Under the pieces are notes generated by a model. The model was given only the letters and a program-made list of their open reading frames with translations, was not told the origin of the DNA and ran no database searches. A stretch of DNA of 64,000 nucleotides from Lederbergia lenta NBRC 16444. GTDB taxonomy: Bacteria > Bacillota > Bacilli > Bacillales > Bacillaceae_C. Shown in pieces: positions 15,831 through 24,746 of this stretch. Location: assembly GCF_001591545.1 (NCBI RefSeq), contig NZ_BCVC01000001.1, positions 434,001 to 498,000 of the forward strand, written 5' to 3'. A program made the translations under genes and the position numbers. Numbering within the stretch: position 1 is the first letter of the stretch; each line of letters begins with the position of its first letter.

Positions 15831-15846
15831 TGTGAATTACTTCACA
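15831..15846. promoter_or_regulatory. Rex/Fnr-type palindrome 3
   Basis: TGTGA-ATTACT-TCACA, 69 bp after site 2 and 33 bp before the doxX-like start codon. The three sites share the central TA dinucleotide. Confidence 0.7.
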
Positions 15847-15879
15847 AGAATTTACACAATAATTAAAGGAGTGAATGTA

Positions 15880-16386
15880 ATGACAAAGTGGTATGAAAAT
15901 CGTTGGGTAGCAATGATCTGGGGTGCATTAAGAATTTGGCTAGGTGTGCAATGGTTGCAAGCAGGTTGGCATAAATTAGGTGCTTTTGACGCAACTGGAT
16001 TTCTTACTGGCACAATTGCAAAAGCGGGTGGTGAAGCACCTATCGTACAAGGATGGTACGCTGGATTCGTCGAAACAGTTGCATTGCCAAACGTTAAGTT
16101 ATTTAATGTTTTAATTCCTTGGGGAGAAGTACTGATCGGGGTAGGGTTAATCCTAGGTGCACTTACAATCCCGGCTTTAGTAGCAGGAGCATTTATGAAC
16201 TTAAACTTCTTAATGGCTGGTACGATCAGCACAAATCCAGTTTTGTTAGCACTAGCAATAATCCTATTGTTTGTCGCAAAAGGTACAGCATATTACGGAG
16301 TAGACAGATTTCTAGTTCCGGCTGCCATGAACAATTTGAAAGATAGGGGTATATTCAAGAAAATGCGGGAAGCAACAGTACAATAA
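15880..16386 (+). CDS. DoxX-family membrane protein
   Basis: Membrane protein of 168 aa with about four hydrophobic segments, matching the DoxX family (related to the small subunit of archaeal thiosulfate:quinone oxidoreductase and to B. subtilis CatD/MhqP, linked to quinone and thiol stress). Recognisable: RIWLGVQWLQAGWHKLGAF in the first segment, then LFNVLIPWGEVLIGVGLILG and FMNLNFLMAG. The reading frame is open from 15832, but AAAGGAG lies properly in front of the ATG at 15880. Three Rex/Fnr-type palindromes in the 200 bp upstream suggest control by NADH/NAD ratio or oxygen limitation. Electron donor and role are unknown. Confidence 0.85.
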   Translation: MTKWYENRWVAMIWGALRIWLGVQWLQAGWHKLGAFDATGFLTGTIAKAGGEAPIVQGWYAGFVETVALPNVKLFNVLIPWGEVLIGVGLILGALTIPALVAGAFMNLNFLMAGTISTNPVLLALAIILLFVAKGTAYYGVDRFLVPAAMNNLKDRGIFKKMREATVQ

Positions 16387-16397
16387 TCCTATAGAAG

Positions 16398-16431
16398 AAA
16401 CGGGAAAGCTTTGGCTTTCTCGTTTTTTTAG
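16398..16431 (+). terminator. Terminator after doxX-like gene
   Basis: Stem ACGGGAAAGC / GCTTTCTCGT with one mismatch, TTTG loop, T7 run. Confidence 0.85.
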
Positions 16432-16512
16432 GTTTATTGTAAGGTGGTTTAGCACATCTTATATAAGAAAATATTAAGTGAAAAACAAATATATTTTGGG
16501 AGATGTAGCCTA

Positions 16513-17289
16513 ATGGGAAATCAAAAAACGGCAGTTATCACTGGAAGCGCACAAGGTATTGGTAAAGGTATAGCAAAGCGATTAGCAAACGATGGTTTTG
16601 CAATTGTACTAAGTGATATGAACGAAGAAGTGCTAAGTGCCACAGTTAAAGAATTCAAAGAACAAAATATAAATGTTGCTTCATTTGTTGGAAATGTATC
16701 CATACCAGAGGATCAAAAGGAATTAGTGCAAACAGCTGTTAAAAAGTTCAGGAGCGTCGATGTTTTTATTAATAATGCGGGAATAGAACAGGTAGATCCA
16801 CTTGTTAATGTTCAACCAGAAGAGTTGGAAAAGGTTTTTCAAGTAAATGTATTTGGTGTGCTATATGGCATCCAAGCTGCGGCAGAGCAAATGAAGAAGC
16901 AAGAAAAAGGTGGTAAAATCATTAATGCTTGTAGTATTGCAGGACATCAAGCATTTTCTATGTTAGGTACTTATTCTGCTTCAAAATTTGCTGTTCGTGG
17001 ATTCACACAAGCTGCCGCACAAGAGCTAGCAAAAGATAAAATCACAGTGAATGCATACTGCCCTGGAATTGTTGGAACGGGGATGTGGGATAGGATTGAT
17101 GCAGGCATGGTTGAGTATATGGGACTGAAAAAAGGAGAAGCCTTCAAGAAATTCGCGGAAGGTATTGCTCTGGGCCGGACACAAGAACCGGAAGATGTGG
17201 CAAACTTTGTTTCTTACTTGGCATCTCCAGACTCCGATTATATGACTGGCCAATCTATTATGATTGACGGCGGTATTGTATATAATTAA
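16513..17289 (+). CDS. budC: Acetoin/diacetyl reductase (meso-2,3-butanediol dehydrogenase)
   Basis: Classical short-chain dehydrogenase of 258 aa, NAD(H)-linked and cytoplasmic. Cofactor loop [10 protein letters not shown] at the N-terminus, NNAG after strand 4, catalytic Ser in [10 protein letters not shown], and the Tyr-Lys pair in [10 protein letters not shown]. The stretch around the catalytic Ser/Tyr and [10 protein letters not shown] match BudC-type diacetyl reductase/acetoin reductase, which turns acetoin into 2,3-butanediol and so reoxidises NADH when respiration is limited. It sits behind the terminator of the redox-controlled doxX-like gene, but I see no TGTGA palindrome directly upstream. 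The ATG at 16513 follows GGGAGATG. Confidence 0.83.
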   Translation: MGNQKTAVITGSAQGIGKGIAKRLANDGFAIVLSDMNEEVLSATVKEFKEQNINVASFVGNVSIPEDQKELVQTAVKKFRSVDVFINNAGIEQVDPLVNVQPEELEKVFQVNVFGVLYGIQAAAEQMKKQEKGGKIINACSIAGHQAFSMLGTYSASKFAVRGFTQAAAQELAKDKITVNAYCPGIVGTGMWDRIDAGMVEYMGLKKGEAFKKFAEGIALGRTQEPEDVANFVSYLASPDSDYMTGQSIMIDGGIVYN

Positions 17290-17304
17290 CTTTTCATAAG
17301 GATA

Positions 17305-17342
17305 CAAAAACGAGAAAGCATATTTGCTTTCTCGTTTTTGTA
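17305..17342. terminator. Bidirectional terminator between budC and ytzH
   Basis: Perfect stem AAAAACGAGAAAGCA / TGCTTTCTCGTTTTT, flanked by A run and T run. Confidence 0.9.
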
Positions 17343-17371
17343 TTTAAAATTTGAATATGTATTATTCACAA

Positions 17372-17659
17372 TTAAAGTAGCGATGAATAAGTGTCGATTT
17401 CTCCGACCCATTGGGAAAGATCTTCTTGATGTGAATGAATATGGTTGTCGAGATTAGCAGCCTGGCTTCCTTCTTGGCAGTAACTGTATACTTTTTCTAG
17501 AAGGGGTTTCATTTGTTCAGGGACGGCTTGGTTTTCCATTAATGATTGGACAAGTCGTTCTAGCTGCTGACATTCAGAAACAGTTCCACAACAATCTTCT
17601 AAATGATTATTTAAAATATCTTCCAATAATTGAACTTGATTATTATGAGTAAGAGACAT
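17372..17659 (-). CDS. ytzH: YtzH-like protein
   Basis: Small soluble protein of 95 aa matching the YtzH family: MSLTHNNQVQLLEDIL at the start, CCGTVSECQQLERL in the middle (a CxxxxxxC arrangement after a Cys pair), and DNHIHSHQEDLSQWV near the end. The function is unknown. Synteny is the main support: in B. subtilis ytzH lies next to ytmQ (trmB), and here it is divergent from trmB. Ribosome-binding site GAAAGGAAG before the ATG at 17659. Confidence 0.83.
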   Translation of the reverse strand: MSLTHNNQVQLLEDILNNHLEDCCGTVSECQQLERLVQSLMENQAVPEQMKPLLEKVYSYCQEGSQAANLDNHIHSHQEDLSQWVGEIDTYSSLL

Positions 17660-17765
17660 TTTTAACTTCCTTTCTGATGAACGTAATGCTAGTATGAAAC
17701 AGTTGACTAATGATTATTCATAGATAAAATAAAGGTTTCATTTTATAAAAGAAGGAGCATGAAAG

Positions 17766-18416
17766 ATGCGTTTAAGACATAAACCGTGGGCGAAAGAAAA
17801 AATAGAAAGTTATCCCCAATATGTTATTGGAAATCCCAAACAATATTACGGGAAATGGTGTACTTTGTTTGATAATGGCTTTCCAGTACACATTGAAGTA
17901 GGAACAGGTAAAGGCCGCTTTATTACAGAAATGGCAAAAGCCAATCCGGAAATTAATTATATTGGAATAGAGCTACAAGAAAGTGTCATTGTTGCTGCAT
18001 TAGATAGACTTATTGATGCTGAGCTGCCAAATGTAAAATTAATAAATACAAACGGAGAAGATTTACGGAAGTTTTTTGCAAAAAGTGATGTAGAGCGTGT
18101 TTATTTAAATTTTTCCGATCCATGGCCAAAAAAACGTCATGAAAAGCGTCGTCTAACGTTTGAATCGTTTATACAAGTATATGAAGATGTTCTTGTAAAT
18201 GGGGGAGAAATTCACTTTAAAACAGATAATCGGGGACTTTTTGAATACTCATTAATGAGTTTTTCTAAATATGGACTTTTATTAACATATGTTAGTCTTG
18301 ATTTGCATAACAGTGAATGTGAAGGCAATATTATGACAGAATACGAAGAGAAGTTTTCAGCTAAAGGGCATCCCATTTATCGTTGTGAAGTAAAATATCA
18401 AAATAAGTTAGACTGA
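17766..18416 (+). CDS. trmB: tRNA (guanine-N7)-methyltransferase TrmB
   Basis: SAM-dependent enzyme of 216 aa that methylates N7 of G46 in tRNA variable loops. Motif I is [11 protein letters not shown] (SAM-binding), followed by YIGIELQ (motif II), and [16 protein letters not shown], the diagnostic TrmB motif containing residues for tRNA binding and catalysis. Length matches B. subtilis YtmQ/TrmB. GAAGGAGC precedes the ATG. The stop codon is embedded in the left arm of its terminator hairpin. Confidence 0.93.
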   Translation: MRLRHKPWAKEKIESYPQYVIGNPKQYYGKWCTLFDNGFPVHIEVGTGKGRFITEMAKANPEINYIGIELQESVIVAALDRLIDAELPNVKLINTNGEDLRKFFAKSDVERVYLNFSDPWPKKRHEKRRLTFESFIQVYEDVLVNGGEIHFKTDNRGLFEYSLMSFSKYGLLLTYVSLDLHNSECEGNIMTEYEEKFSAKGHPIYRCEVKYQNKLD

Positions 18417-18441
18417 TGATCTTCAATCATCAGTTTTTTTG
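18412..18441 (+). terminator. Terminator overlapping the trmB stop codon
   Basis: Stem ACTGATGAT / ATCATCAGT, loop CTTCA, T7 run; TGA stop at 18414-18416 is inside the left arm. Confidence 0.88.
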
Positions 18442-18501
18442 TCATTTCTAAAATAGTTAATAATGTTACAATCATGGAAAAGAGAGCGAGAGGGTGACAT
18501 G

Positions 18502-19353
18502 ATGGAGACGTTGAAACTCGGAAGTTTAACGCTAACTTGGTTGAATGGTGGAGACACTTTTATGGATGGAGGGGCTATGTTTGGTGTGGTACCGAAACCT
18601 TTATGGTCAAGAAAATATCCTGTGAATGAGAAAAATCAGATTGAACTAAGGACAGACCCAATATTTTTGCAGATGAATGGAAAGAATATATTGATTGAAT
18701 CTGGTCTAGGTTATGGGAAGTTATCAGATAAGCAAAAGCGAAATTATGGGGTGACGGAAGAGTCGAAAATAGTGGAATCATTGGCTGAGTTAGAATTAAC
18801 ACCACAAGATATAGACATCATTTGTATGACTCATTTGCATTTTGATCATGCTGGCGGGCTAACAAAACGTACAGAGAATGGATTAATTTCAATGTTCCCA
18901 AATGCCGTTATTTATGCATCAGACATTGAATGGAATGAAATGCGTAATCCCAATATACGTTCAAGAAATACGTATTGGAAAGAAAACTGGGAGCCGATTG
19001 TTGATCAGATGCAAACTTTTACTGATGAAAAGGAAATTGAACATGATATCAAGATGATTCACACAGGAGGTCATAGTGACGGTCACTGTATTATTACAAT
19101 TGAAAGTGACGGGGAACGCCTCGTCCATATGGGCGATCTTATGCCGACACATGCTCACCAGAACGTATTATGGGTCCTCGCATATGACGATTATCCAATG
19201 GATTCAATCCAAGCGAAACAGGAATGGATTCCAGCTACAATGAAATCGAAAGACTGGTTTACTTTTTATCATGATGGCCATTATCGGGCGCTTAAGTGGG
19301 ATGAAGAAGGCAATATCGTGGAAGCGGTGAAAAGAGAAAGAAAGCAAGGTTAA
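18502..19353 (+). CDS. ytnP: Metallo-beta-lactamase-fold lactonase YtnP
   Basis: MBL-fold hydrolase of 283 aa. The zinc-binding motif HLHFDHAGG (H111, H113, D115, H116) is intact, with further ligands expected in GGHSDGH, MGDLM and FYHDGHY. B. subtilis YtnP is a quorum-quenching lactonase that degrades N-acyl-homoserine lactones and a Streptomyces signalling compound; the N-terminus [17 protein letters not shown] and [15 protein letters not shown] correspond closely. The frame opens upstream at a TTG, but GAGAGGGTGAC precedes the ATG pair 18499/18502. No signal peptide. Natural substrate not known. Confidence 0.88.
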   Translation: METLKLGSLTLTWLNGGDTFMDGGAMFGVVPKPLWSRKYPVNEKNQIELRTDPIFLQMNGKNILIESGLGYGKLSDKQKRNYGVTEESKIVESLAELELTPQDIDIICMTHLHFDHAGGLTKRTENGLISMFPNAVIYASDIEWNEMRNPNIRSRNTYWKENWEPIVDQMQTFTDEKEIEHDIKMIHTGGHSDGHCIITIESDGERLVHMGDLMPTHAHQNVLWVLAYDDYPMDSIQAKQEWIPATMKSKDWFTFYHDGHYRALKWDEEGNIVEAVKRERKQG

Positions 19354-19404
19354 TTATAAAAAGCCAAAACGATACAATGATAAAAATACGAATAGGTATA
19401 AACA

Positions 19405-19452
19405 TAAAAAACACCTGAAACAGTTAACTTACTCTGTTTTAGGTGTTTTTTC
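19405..19452. terminator. Bidirectional terminator between ytnP and ytzB-like gene
   Basis: Stem AAAAAACACCTgaAACAG / CTGTTTTAGGTGTTTTTT with a short internal mismatch and T run on either strand. Confidence 0.88.
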
Positions 19453-19453
19453 C

Positions 19454-19765
19454 TTAAATCGGATACACATTTAGTACCGTTCCTGTATAAGCATCAGCAA
19501 TAAATTCAAATTGCTGACGAGTGCCGTTAGTATTCGTCGTAATTCCACCACGATAAATTTTTGTCTTAATCGCATATTTTTGGTAATCTTCCGGTTTCAT
19601 TTGTAACCATGAACCGTCAATGCGTCCTTCTTTTTTGAATGCTTGTTTTACGTTAGCAAGCACTTTTTCTCCAGAGATGGGCATTTTATCGTTTACTTTA
19701 GTACGAAGGAGATATCCGCCAATTAACCCGGCGCAAGCTCCGGTAAGGAATGTTTTCCAATTCAA
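19454..19765 (-). CDS. ytzB: YtzB-like PepSY-domain small protein
   Basis: Protein of 103 aa. An N-terminal hydrophobic segment with small residues ([15 protein letters not shown]) would anchor it or form a signal sequence; the remainder resembles a single PepSY domain, ending [11 protein letters not shown], typical of this fold's last strand. PepSY modules often inhibit or bind peptidases; the target here is unknown. In B. subtilis the comparable gene ytzB is a neighbour of ytoP, as here. A TTG start at 19765 is supported by GGAGGTG seven bases upstream. Confidence 0.72.
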   Translation of the reverse strand: MNWKTFLTGACAGLIGGYLLRTKVNDKMPISGEKVLANVKQAFKKEGRIDGSWLQMKPEDYQKYAIKTKIYRGGITTNTNGTRQQFEFIADAYTGTVLNVYPI

Positions 19766-19910
19766 AATATTGCACCTCCACAGTTTATTCCTAGCTTCAG
19801 TATACAGGAATAAACCTATTTATTCGACTGAAGAAGCACAGATTTATGGCTTTGAAGTTGAAAGTTCTGTAAAATGTGAACTATCAATTCGGAAAGTGAA
19901 GTGGATACGA

Positions 19911-20984
19911 ATGAATAAGGATACACTGGATTTATTTAAAACATTGACTGAACTACCTGGTACCCCAGGAAATGAACATGCGGTTCGAAATTTTATGCGT
20001 GAACAGCTTCAAATGTATGCTGATGAAATTGTCCAGGATAGGGTTGGCAGTATTTTTGGCAAAAAAGTTGGAGATGAAAGCGGACCGACAGTCATGGTTG
20101 CCGGACATATGGATGAAGTTGGATTTATGGTGACGAATATTACGGAGAATGGCATGATTCGTTTTCAAACACTTGGCGGTTGGTGGAGCCAGGTGTTGTT
20201 AGCACAGCGCGTTCATATCATTACTGAGCAGGGCGTGATTAATGGTGTAATTGGTTCTATTCCTCCGCATTTATTGAGTGACGATCAACGGAAAAAGCCG
20301 ATGGATGTGAAAAATATGCTGATTGACATTGGTGCCGATGATAAAGAGGATGCTGTGAAAATTGGCATTAAACCAGGACAACAGATTGTACCTATCTGTC
20401 CATTTACTCCGATGGCAAATCCCAAGAAAATTATGGCAAAAGCATGGGATAACCGTTATGGATGTGGATTGTCGATAGAATTGTTAAAGGAACTCCAAGA
20501 AGAAACAATCCCTAATGTGCTTTATTCTGGTGCAACTGTAATGGAAGAAGTTGGACTGCGTGGTGCTGCAACTGCGGCCAATATGATCCAACCTGATATT
20601 TTCTTTGCACTTGATGCAAGCCCCGCTAATGATATGTCAGGTGATCACAAGGAATTCGGACAGCTTGGTAAGGGAACGCTATTGCGGATTTATGATCGTT
20701 CCATGGTGACACACAAGGGAATGCGTGAATTTATCCTCGATACGGCTGAAACACATGACATCCCGTATCAATATTTTGTTTCTCAAGGTGGGACAGATGC
20801 AGGCCGAGTACATGTAGCAAATGATGGGGTGCCAAGTGGTGTAATTGGTATATGTTCTCGCTATATCCATACACATGCTTCCATTATTCATGTAGATGAT
20901 TATGCGGCGGCAAAAGAAATGATCGTTAAGTTGGTAAAAGCTAGTGATCGTACAACAGTTGATTCAATTATTAGCAATAAATAG
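19911..20984 (+). CDS. ytoP: M42-family aminopeptidase YtoP
   Basis: Zinc/cobalt aminopeptidase of 357 aa, family M42 (glutamyl aminopeptidase/TET-type, forming large oligomers). Metal-binding and catalytic residues can be placed: His/Asp in [10 protein letters not shown], Asp in AWDNRYGCG, catalytic Glu pair in MEEVGLRGA, Asp in ALDASPAND and His in HTHASIIH. Its job is to trim peptides in the cytoplasm. The frame is open far upstream (from 19620), but that extension overlaps the antisense ytzB gene and is not protein-like. The ATG at 19911 gives the family length, although its ribosome-binding site is weak (GGAAAGTGAAGTGG). Confidence 0.9.
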   Translation: MNKDTLDLFKTLTELPGTPGNEHAVRNFMREQLQMYADEIVQDRVGSIFGKKVGDESGPTVMVAGHMDEVGFMVTNITENGMIRFQTLGGWWSQVLLAQRVHIITEQGVINGVIGSIPPHLLSDDQRKKPMDVKNMLIDIGADDKEDAVKIGIKPGQQIVPICPFTPMANPKKIMAKAWDNRYGCGLSIELLKELQEETIPNVLYSGATVMEEVGLRGAATAANMIQPDIFFALDASPANDMSGDHKEFGQLGKGTLLRIYDRSMVTHKGMREFILDTAETHDIPYQYFVSQGGTDAGRVHVANDGVPSGVIGICSRYIHTHASIIHVDDYAAAKEMIVKLVKASDRTTVDSIISNK

Positions 20985-21282
20985 AGATTTCCCCCTATGG
21001 CTTAACTAATACTAAAGGTTATTACTTAAAATTCATGTAAACATGCTCTTATTGGAGCTTATTATACTCACGTTCAAAATGGCCCCTATTAACAAATTAC
21101 TTGCTTAAGGGGGGCTATTTGTCGCTATTTTGGTACTATTAGATTACTGGGATTTTGCTTATACTTTCCATGTAGAAGCATTGATTCTCTTGTACAATTG
21201 CGCTAAAGATCGTACGAAAAATGATAAGTCGAAAAGGGGAAATCTATTCATTCTATTTAATTATAATATTTAGAATAATTAG

Positions 21283-21312
21283 TTGACAGTTGGATTTTTA
21301 GAATGCTAGTAT
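21283..21312 (+). promoter_or_regulatory. Promoter of the sugar ABC operon
   Basis: TTGACA (21283-21288), 18-nt spacer, TAGTAT (21307-21312). Perfect -35, four of six in the -10. It leaves a leader of about 190 nt. Confidence 0.55.
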
Positions 21313-21368
21313 GGTAATATATTAACTGCTACCCAGTAATTGGTAGACTAGGAATATAATTAGCAGTA

Positions 21369-21383
21369 TTGTAAGCGCTTTAT
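21369..21383. promoter_or_regulatory. cre site (CcpA operator) in ABC operon leader
   Basis: TTGTAAGCGCTTTAT matches WTGNAANCGNWNNCW at 14 of 15 positions. Lying about 50-65 nt after the expected transcription start, it would act as a roadblock in the presence of CcpA, which is encoded at 53362 in this window. Confidence 0.72.
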
Positions 21384-21443
21384 AAATTAGAGGACTTGAG
21401 AAGCAACGTAAATATTTGATCGAAACCTTATTAAATACTTATT

Positions 21444-21482
21444 AAATCCATAAAAAACAAAGGATGGTTTTTATGGATTTTT
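21444..21482 (+). other. Terminator-like hairpin just upstream of the ABC operon start
   Basis: Stem AAATCCATAAAAA (21444-21456) / TTTTTATGGATTT (21468-21480) followed by more T. It sits within the leader, about 30 nt before the substrate-binding protein gene, so it could attenuate the operon. The stem is AT-rich and therefore only moderately stable. Confidence 0.5.
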
Positions 21483-21511
21483 AAGATAAAAAAATGAAAA
21501 GGGGTATCAAA

Positions 21512-22786
21512 ATGAAAAGATTTGCTCTCATGATTAGTTTTATGTTATTGATCTTCGGTTTAGTTGCCTGCTCATCTTCAGATAAGGCAGGATCAGACGA
21601 CTCTAGCAAGTCAGGTGGTCAAATAGAGTTAACGATGTGGTTATGGCCGGGGATGGGCATGGATGATTATATTAAAGAATACGAAGAGCTAAATCCTAAT
21701 ATCAAAATTAAGGTCCAAGAAGCAGAGTACAGTGACCATCACCAAAATCTTCTTACAACATTAGGGGCAGGCTCTGGTGCACCTGATATTGCTGGGGTTG
21801 AATCAGGATATATTGAGAAATTTAAAGAAAATAGTAAGCATTTCTTTAATTTATTAGATTATGGAGCTGCGGATATAAAAGATGAATATCTTGAGTGGCG
21901 TTGGAGAGAAGCTTCTACTAACGATGGATCAGTAGTACTAGGTATACCGACAGATGTGGGACCAATGGCAATGGCATATCGTGTTGATATATTTGAAGAA
22001 GCTGGACTTCCGACAGATCCAGATGAGGTGTCAGCACAATTGAGCTCATGGGAAGATTATATCGAAGCTGGAAGAAAATTAAAGGCAGCTACTGGAAAAA
22101 ATATGTTTAACCATGTAGCGGATTTATATGCCGCTGCAAGAGAACAAGGTGAAAAGCAATATTATGATGACGATGGTACATTAATCATCGAAAATAGTGA
22201 ATTAATTAAAAACGCGTGGGATTATTCAGTTGAAGCTATGGATATTCATAACAATACAGAACGTGGAACTACCGAATGGTCTGCATCGTTAGCTGCAGGA
22301 GATTTTGCTACTGTATTTCTCCCGCCATGGATGTTGCAAAATATTAAAAGTGATGCGCCAGATACCGCAGGATTGTGGAATATTGCGCTTATGCCTGGTG
22401 GATCAGGAAACTGGGGAGGGTCGTTGTTAACTCTGCCTGCACAAGGCAAACATCCGCAAGAGGCTTATGAGTTTATCAAATGGCTAATGTCTGCGGAAAC
22501 TCAACTGAAAATATTTCAAAAGAGTGGAAACTTTCCTTCTACCCCGAGTATTTATGAAGAACCTGACGTACAAAATCTAGCTGATGACTTTTTTAATCGT
22601 GATGATTTAGGAGCTATATTTTCTGAAGCAGCTGAAAAGGTGAAATATGTATACCGTGGACCAGATACAGGGACAATTAATACGATTATGGGAGATGCTT
22701 TAATTACGATTGCGGATGGACAGGAACAAGCTGATGATGCTTGGGATAAAGCAATGGAAGAAGTTAAAAGGCAGGTTGAACGCTAA
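21512..22786 (+). CDS. Carbohydrate ABC transporter substrate-binding lipoprotein (CUT1 type)
   Basis: Extracellular solute-binding protein of 424 aa, family 1. The signal peptide ends in a lipobox (IFGLVAC, lipidated Cys at residue 20) followed by a Ser/Asp-rich linker. The body begins IELTMWLWPGMG and has typical family elements such as GAGSGAPDIAGVESGYIEKF and EFIKWLMSAETQ near the end. It delivers a sugar or oligosaccharide to the permeases downstream; which sugar cannot be told. The ATG at 21512 is preceded by AAAAGGGG; an ATG at 21494 lies before that site. The operon holds no ATPase, so a shared MsmX-like ATPase elsewhere is likely. Confidence 0.88.
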   Translation: MKRFALMISFMLLIFGLVACSSSDKAGSDDSSKSGGQIELTMWLWPGMGMDDYIKEYEELNPNIKIKVQEAEYSDHHQNLLTTLGAGSGAPDIAGVESGYIEKFKENSKHFFNLLDYGAADIKDEYLEWRWREASTNDGSVVLGIPTDVGPMAMAYRVDIFEEAGLPTDPDEVSAQLSSWEDYIEAGRKLKAATGKNMFNHVADLYAAAREQGEKQYYDDDGTLIIENSELIKNAWDYSVEAMDIHNNTERGTTEWSASLAAGDFATVFLPPWMLQNIKSDAPDTAGLWNIALMPGGSGNWGGSLLTLPAQGKHPQEAYEFIKWLMSAETQLKIFQKSGNFPSTPSIYEEPDVQNLADDFFNRDDLGAIFSEAAEKVKYVYRGPDTGTINTIMGDALITIADGQEQADDAWDKAMEEVKRQVER

Positions 22787-22796
22787 AAGAACTAAT

Positions 22797-22835
22797 GAAT
22801 GAAGAGGCAGTGTATCGCTTACTGCCTCTTCATTC
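22797..22835 (+). other. Stable hairpin between binding protein and permease genes
   Basis: Perfect 15-bp stem (22797-22811 with 22821-22835), 9-nt loop, not followed by a T run. Such hairpins commonly protect the upstream mRNA 3' end, allowing more binding protein than permease to be made. Confidence 0.75.
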
Positions 22836-22956
22836 TAAACGTTAAGTGTCAACTATTTGTTTTAACTTCTCTGGAGAAGATGTTTGTCTCGAAATAAATA
22901 AAGTGGAATGGGATTTGATATTACGATATATAACACTTTTAGAAGGGGGTATCTAT

Positions 22957-23883
22957 GTGGAGAAAAAACTAGCTATTCAAGAAAGTATTAATATAAGAGG
23001 GAGGAAATATAGTCAAAAATCTGCGGATAGGAGATCTGGGTATTTATTTATATCTCCATTCTTTATTTTATTTGGTGTATTTGGGGTATTTCCGCTATTA
23101 TTTACGGCGTATCTTTCGTTTCATAAGTGGGATATATTGGGGAGTAAGGAATTTGTAGGATTCAGAAATTATCAACTCTTATTTACGAACGATCCTTTAT
23201 TTTGGAAGGCTGTAGGTAATACTTTTAGTATTTGGGCGTTATCTACCATTCCTCAATTAATGGCTGCATTAGTTATTGCATTTTTATTAAATCAGGCATT
23301 TTTAAAAGGAAAAGCATTTTTTAGGTTAGGAATTTTCATGCCTAATGTAACTTCCATTGTTGCTGTAGCCATTGTTTTTTCCGCTATGTTTGGTACAAAA
23401 TATGGGGTTATTAACTATCTATTATCTTTTATAGGAATAGATCCAATTCATTGGGCGGGCTCTTATATTGGAACGCATGTTGTGATCTCAGCCATGGTAA
23501 TGTGGCGTTGGGTAGGATATAACGCGATAATTTATCTTGCTGGTTTACAAGGGATTTCAAAAGATTTATATGAAGCTGCGATTATTGATGGAGCAAACAA
23601 AATGCAACAATTGCTTTATATTACAGTTCCATTATTAAAACCTATTATCATATTTACTGTGCTTCAATCAACAATTGGGGGTATGCAAATTTTTACCGAA
23701 CCTTTGTTATTTGGAGTTGGAGGTAGTAATCAAGGTTTAACGGTAACATTGTATTTGTATCAAGAAGCATTTACAAGATTTTCTTTTGGATATGCTGCAG
23801 CAATTGCTTGGTTATTATTTATTATTATTATTATTTTCTCTCTTATAAATGTATTGCTTACAAAAAGAATCAAATCAGTTTAA
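22957..23883 (+). CDS. Carbohydrate ABC transporter permease, MalF type
   Basis: Membrane permease of about 308 aa with six hydrophobic segments. The coupling helix with the EAA motif is YEAAIIDGANKMQQLLYITVP, the site that contacts the ATPase. The N-terminus has a short cytoplasmic arm then GYLFISPFFILFGVFGVFP. The frame is open from 22846, but AGAAGGGGG sits before the GTG at 22957, giving MEKKLAIQESINIRGRKYSQ as the likely N-terminus. It is the second gene of the binding protein-permease-permease operon and partners the next permease as a heterodimer. Confidence 0.87.
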   Translation: MEKKLAIQESINIRGRKYSQKSADRRSGYLFISPFFILFGVFGVFPLLFTAYLSFHKWDILGSKEFVGFRNYQLLFTNDPLFWKAVGNTFSIWALSTIPQLMAALVIAFLLNQAFLKGKAFFRLGIFMPNVTSIVAVAIVFSAMFGTKYGVINYLLSFIGIDPIHWAGSYIGTHVVISAMVMWRWVGYNAIIYLAGLQGISKDLYEAAIIDGANKMQQLLYITVPLLKPIIIFTVLQSTIGGMQIFTEPLLFGVGGSNQGLTVTLYLYQEAFTRFSFGYAAAIAWLLFIIIIIFSLINVLLTKRIKSV

Positions 23884-23899
23884 GAAGGGGGATGGCATT

Positions 23900-24736
23900 G
23901 TGAAAGAAGTAGGAGAAAAAAAAATACCAAAAATATTATTGTATGTATTTATTACCTTGAGCACTTTAATTTCAATATTCCCTTTTTATTGGATGTTTGT
24001 TATAGGGTCAAATACAACAAATGCGATAAATAAATTTCCGCCTGTTGTAATACCAGGGGCTAATTTTATTGAAAATGCAAAACTAGTATTTGAACGAATT
24101 GATTTCTTTGGTGCTATTTTGAATTCGTTGATTATCTCATCAGCGATAACGTTATCGGTTTTATTCTTTTGTTCCATAGCGGGTTTTGCATTTTCAAAGT
24201 TAGAATTTAAAGGGCGGGATGGATTGTTTATTTTCTTGCTTGCTACAATGATGATTCCTCCTCAATTAGGGCTTATTCCTAACTTTATGATTGTTAGTGC
24301 ATTAGGGTGGTTAGATGATGTAAGAGCAGTTATCGTTCCAGGAATGGTCTCTGCTTTTGGGGTGTTTTGGATGAGACAATTTATTTCATCAGCAGTACCA
24401 TACGAACTTATCGAGGCATCAAGAATTGATGGGTGTAGCAATTTTAGAACATATTGGAATATCGTTATTCCTGCAGTCCGACCAGGTTTAGCAACACTTG
24501 GAATTGTCACATTCATGGGAGCATGGAATGACTTTTTATGGCCACTCATTGTATTAAAAGATAAAAGCGCCCATACCATTCAAATTGCATTGAGGACACT
24601 TAACGATGTTTATTTTACAGATTACTCTATGATCCTTGCTGGTACATTTATGGCCACAATCCCAATATTAATTGTATTCCTTTTATTTAGTAAGCAATTT
24701 ATTGCGGGTATTACAGATGGTGCTGTAAAAAGTTAA
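23900..24736 (+). CDS. Carbohydrate ABC transporter permease, MalG type
   Basis: Membrane permease of 278 aa with six hydrophobic segments and the EAA motif EASRIDGCSNFRTYWNIVIP. The N-terminal part ILLYVFITLSTLISIFPFYWM and the downstream region FMGAWNDFLWPLIVL are typical of MalG-like CUT1 permeases. The GTG at 23900 lies after AGAAGGGGG, 16 nt past the stop of the previous gene. A strong terminator ends the operon; no nucleotide-binding subunit or metabolic enzyme is encoded with it. Confidence 0.88.
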   Translation: MKEVGEKKIPKILLYVFITLSTLISIFPFYWMFVIGSNTTNAINKFPPVVIPGANFIENAKLVFERIDFFGAILNSLIISSAITLSVLFFCSIAGFAFSKLEFKGRDGLFIFLLATMMIPPQLGLIPNFMIVSALGWLDDVRAVIVPGMVSAFGVFWMRQFISSAVPYELIEASRIDGCSNFRTYWNIVIPAVRPGLATLGIVTFMGAWNDFLWPLIVLKDKSAHTIQIALRTLNDVYFTDYSMILAGTFMATIPILIVFLLFSKQFIAGITDGAVKS

Positions 24737-24746
24737 AGATGTATTA

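Larger units (their letters stand above)
20985..21511 (+). promoter_or_regulatory. Long leader/intergenic region of the sugar ABC operon
   Basis: 527 bp without a gene. From left to right: an imperfect GGCCCCT...AAGGGGGGC hairpin at about 21081-21115 (possible weak ytoP terminator), a promoter at 21283-21312, a dyad ACTGCTA...TAGCAGT (ending at 21367) with an inner CTACC/GGTAG hairpin, a cre site at 21369-21383, and a terminator-like hairpin at 21444-21482 just before the ribosome-binding site. No known riboswitch recognised. Confidence 0.6.

Noticed and set aside
19620-19910. N-terminal extension of the ytoP frame by 97 residues
   Set aside because: It overlaps the antisense ytzB gene, lacks a start site, and M42 enzymes of this type begin near 19911.
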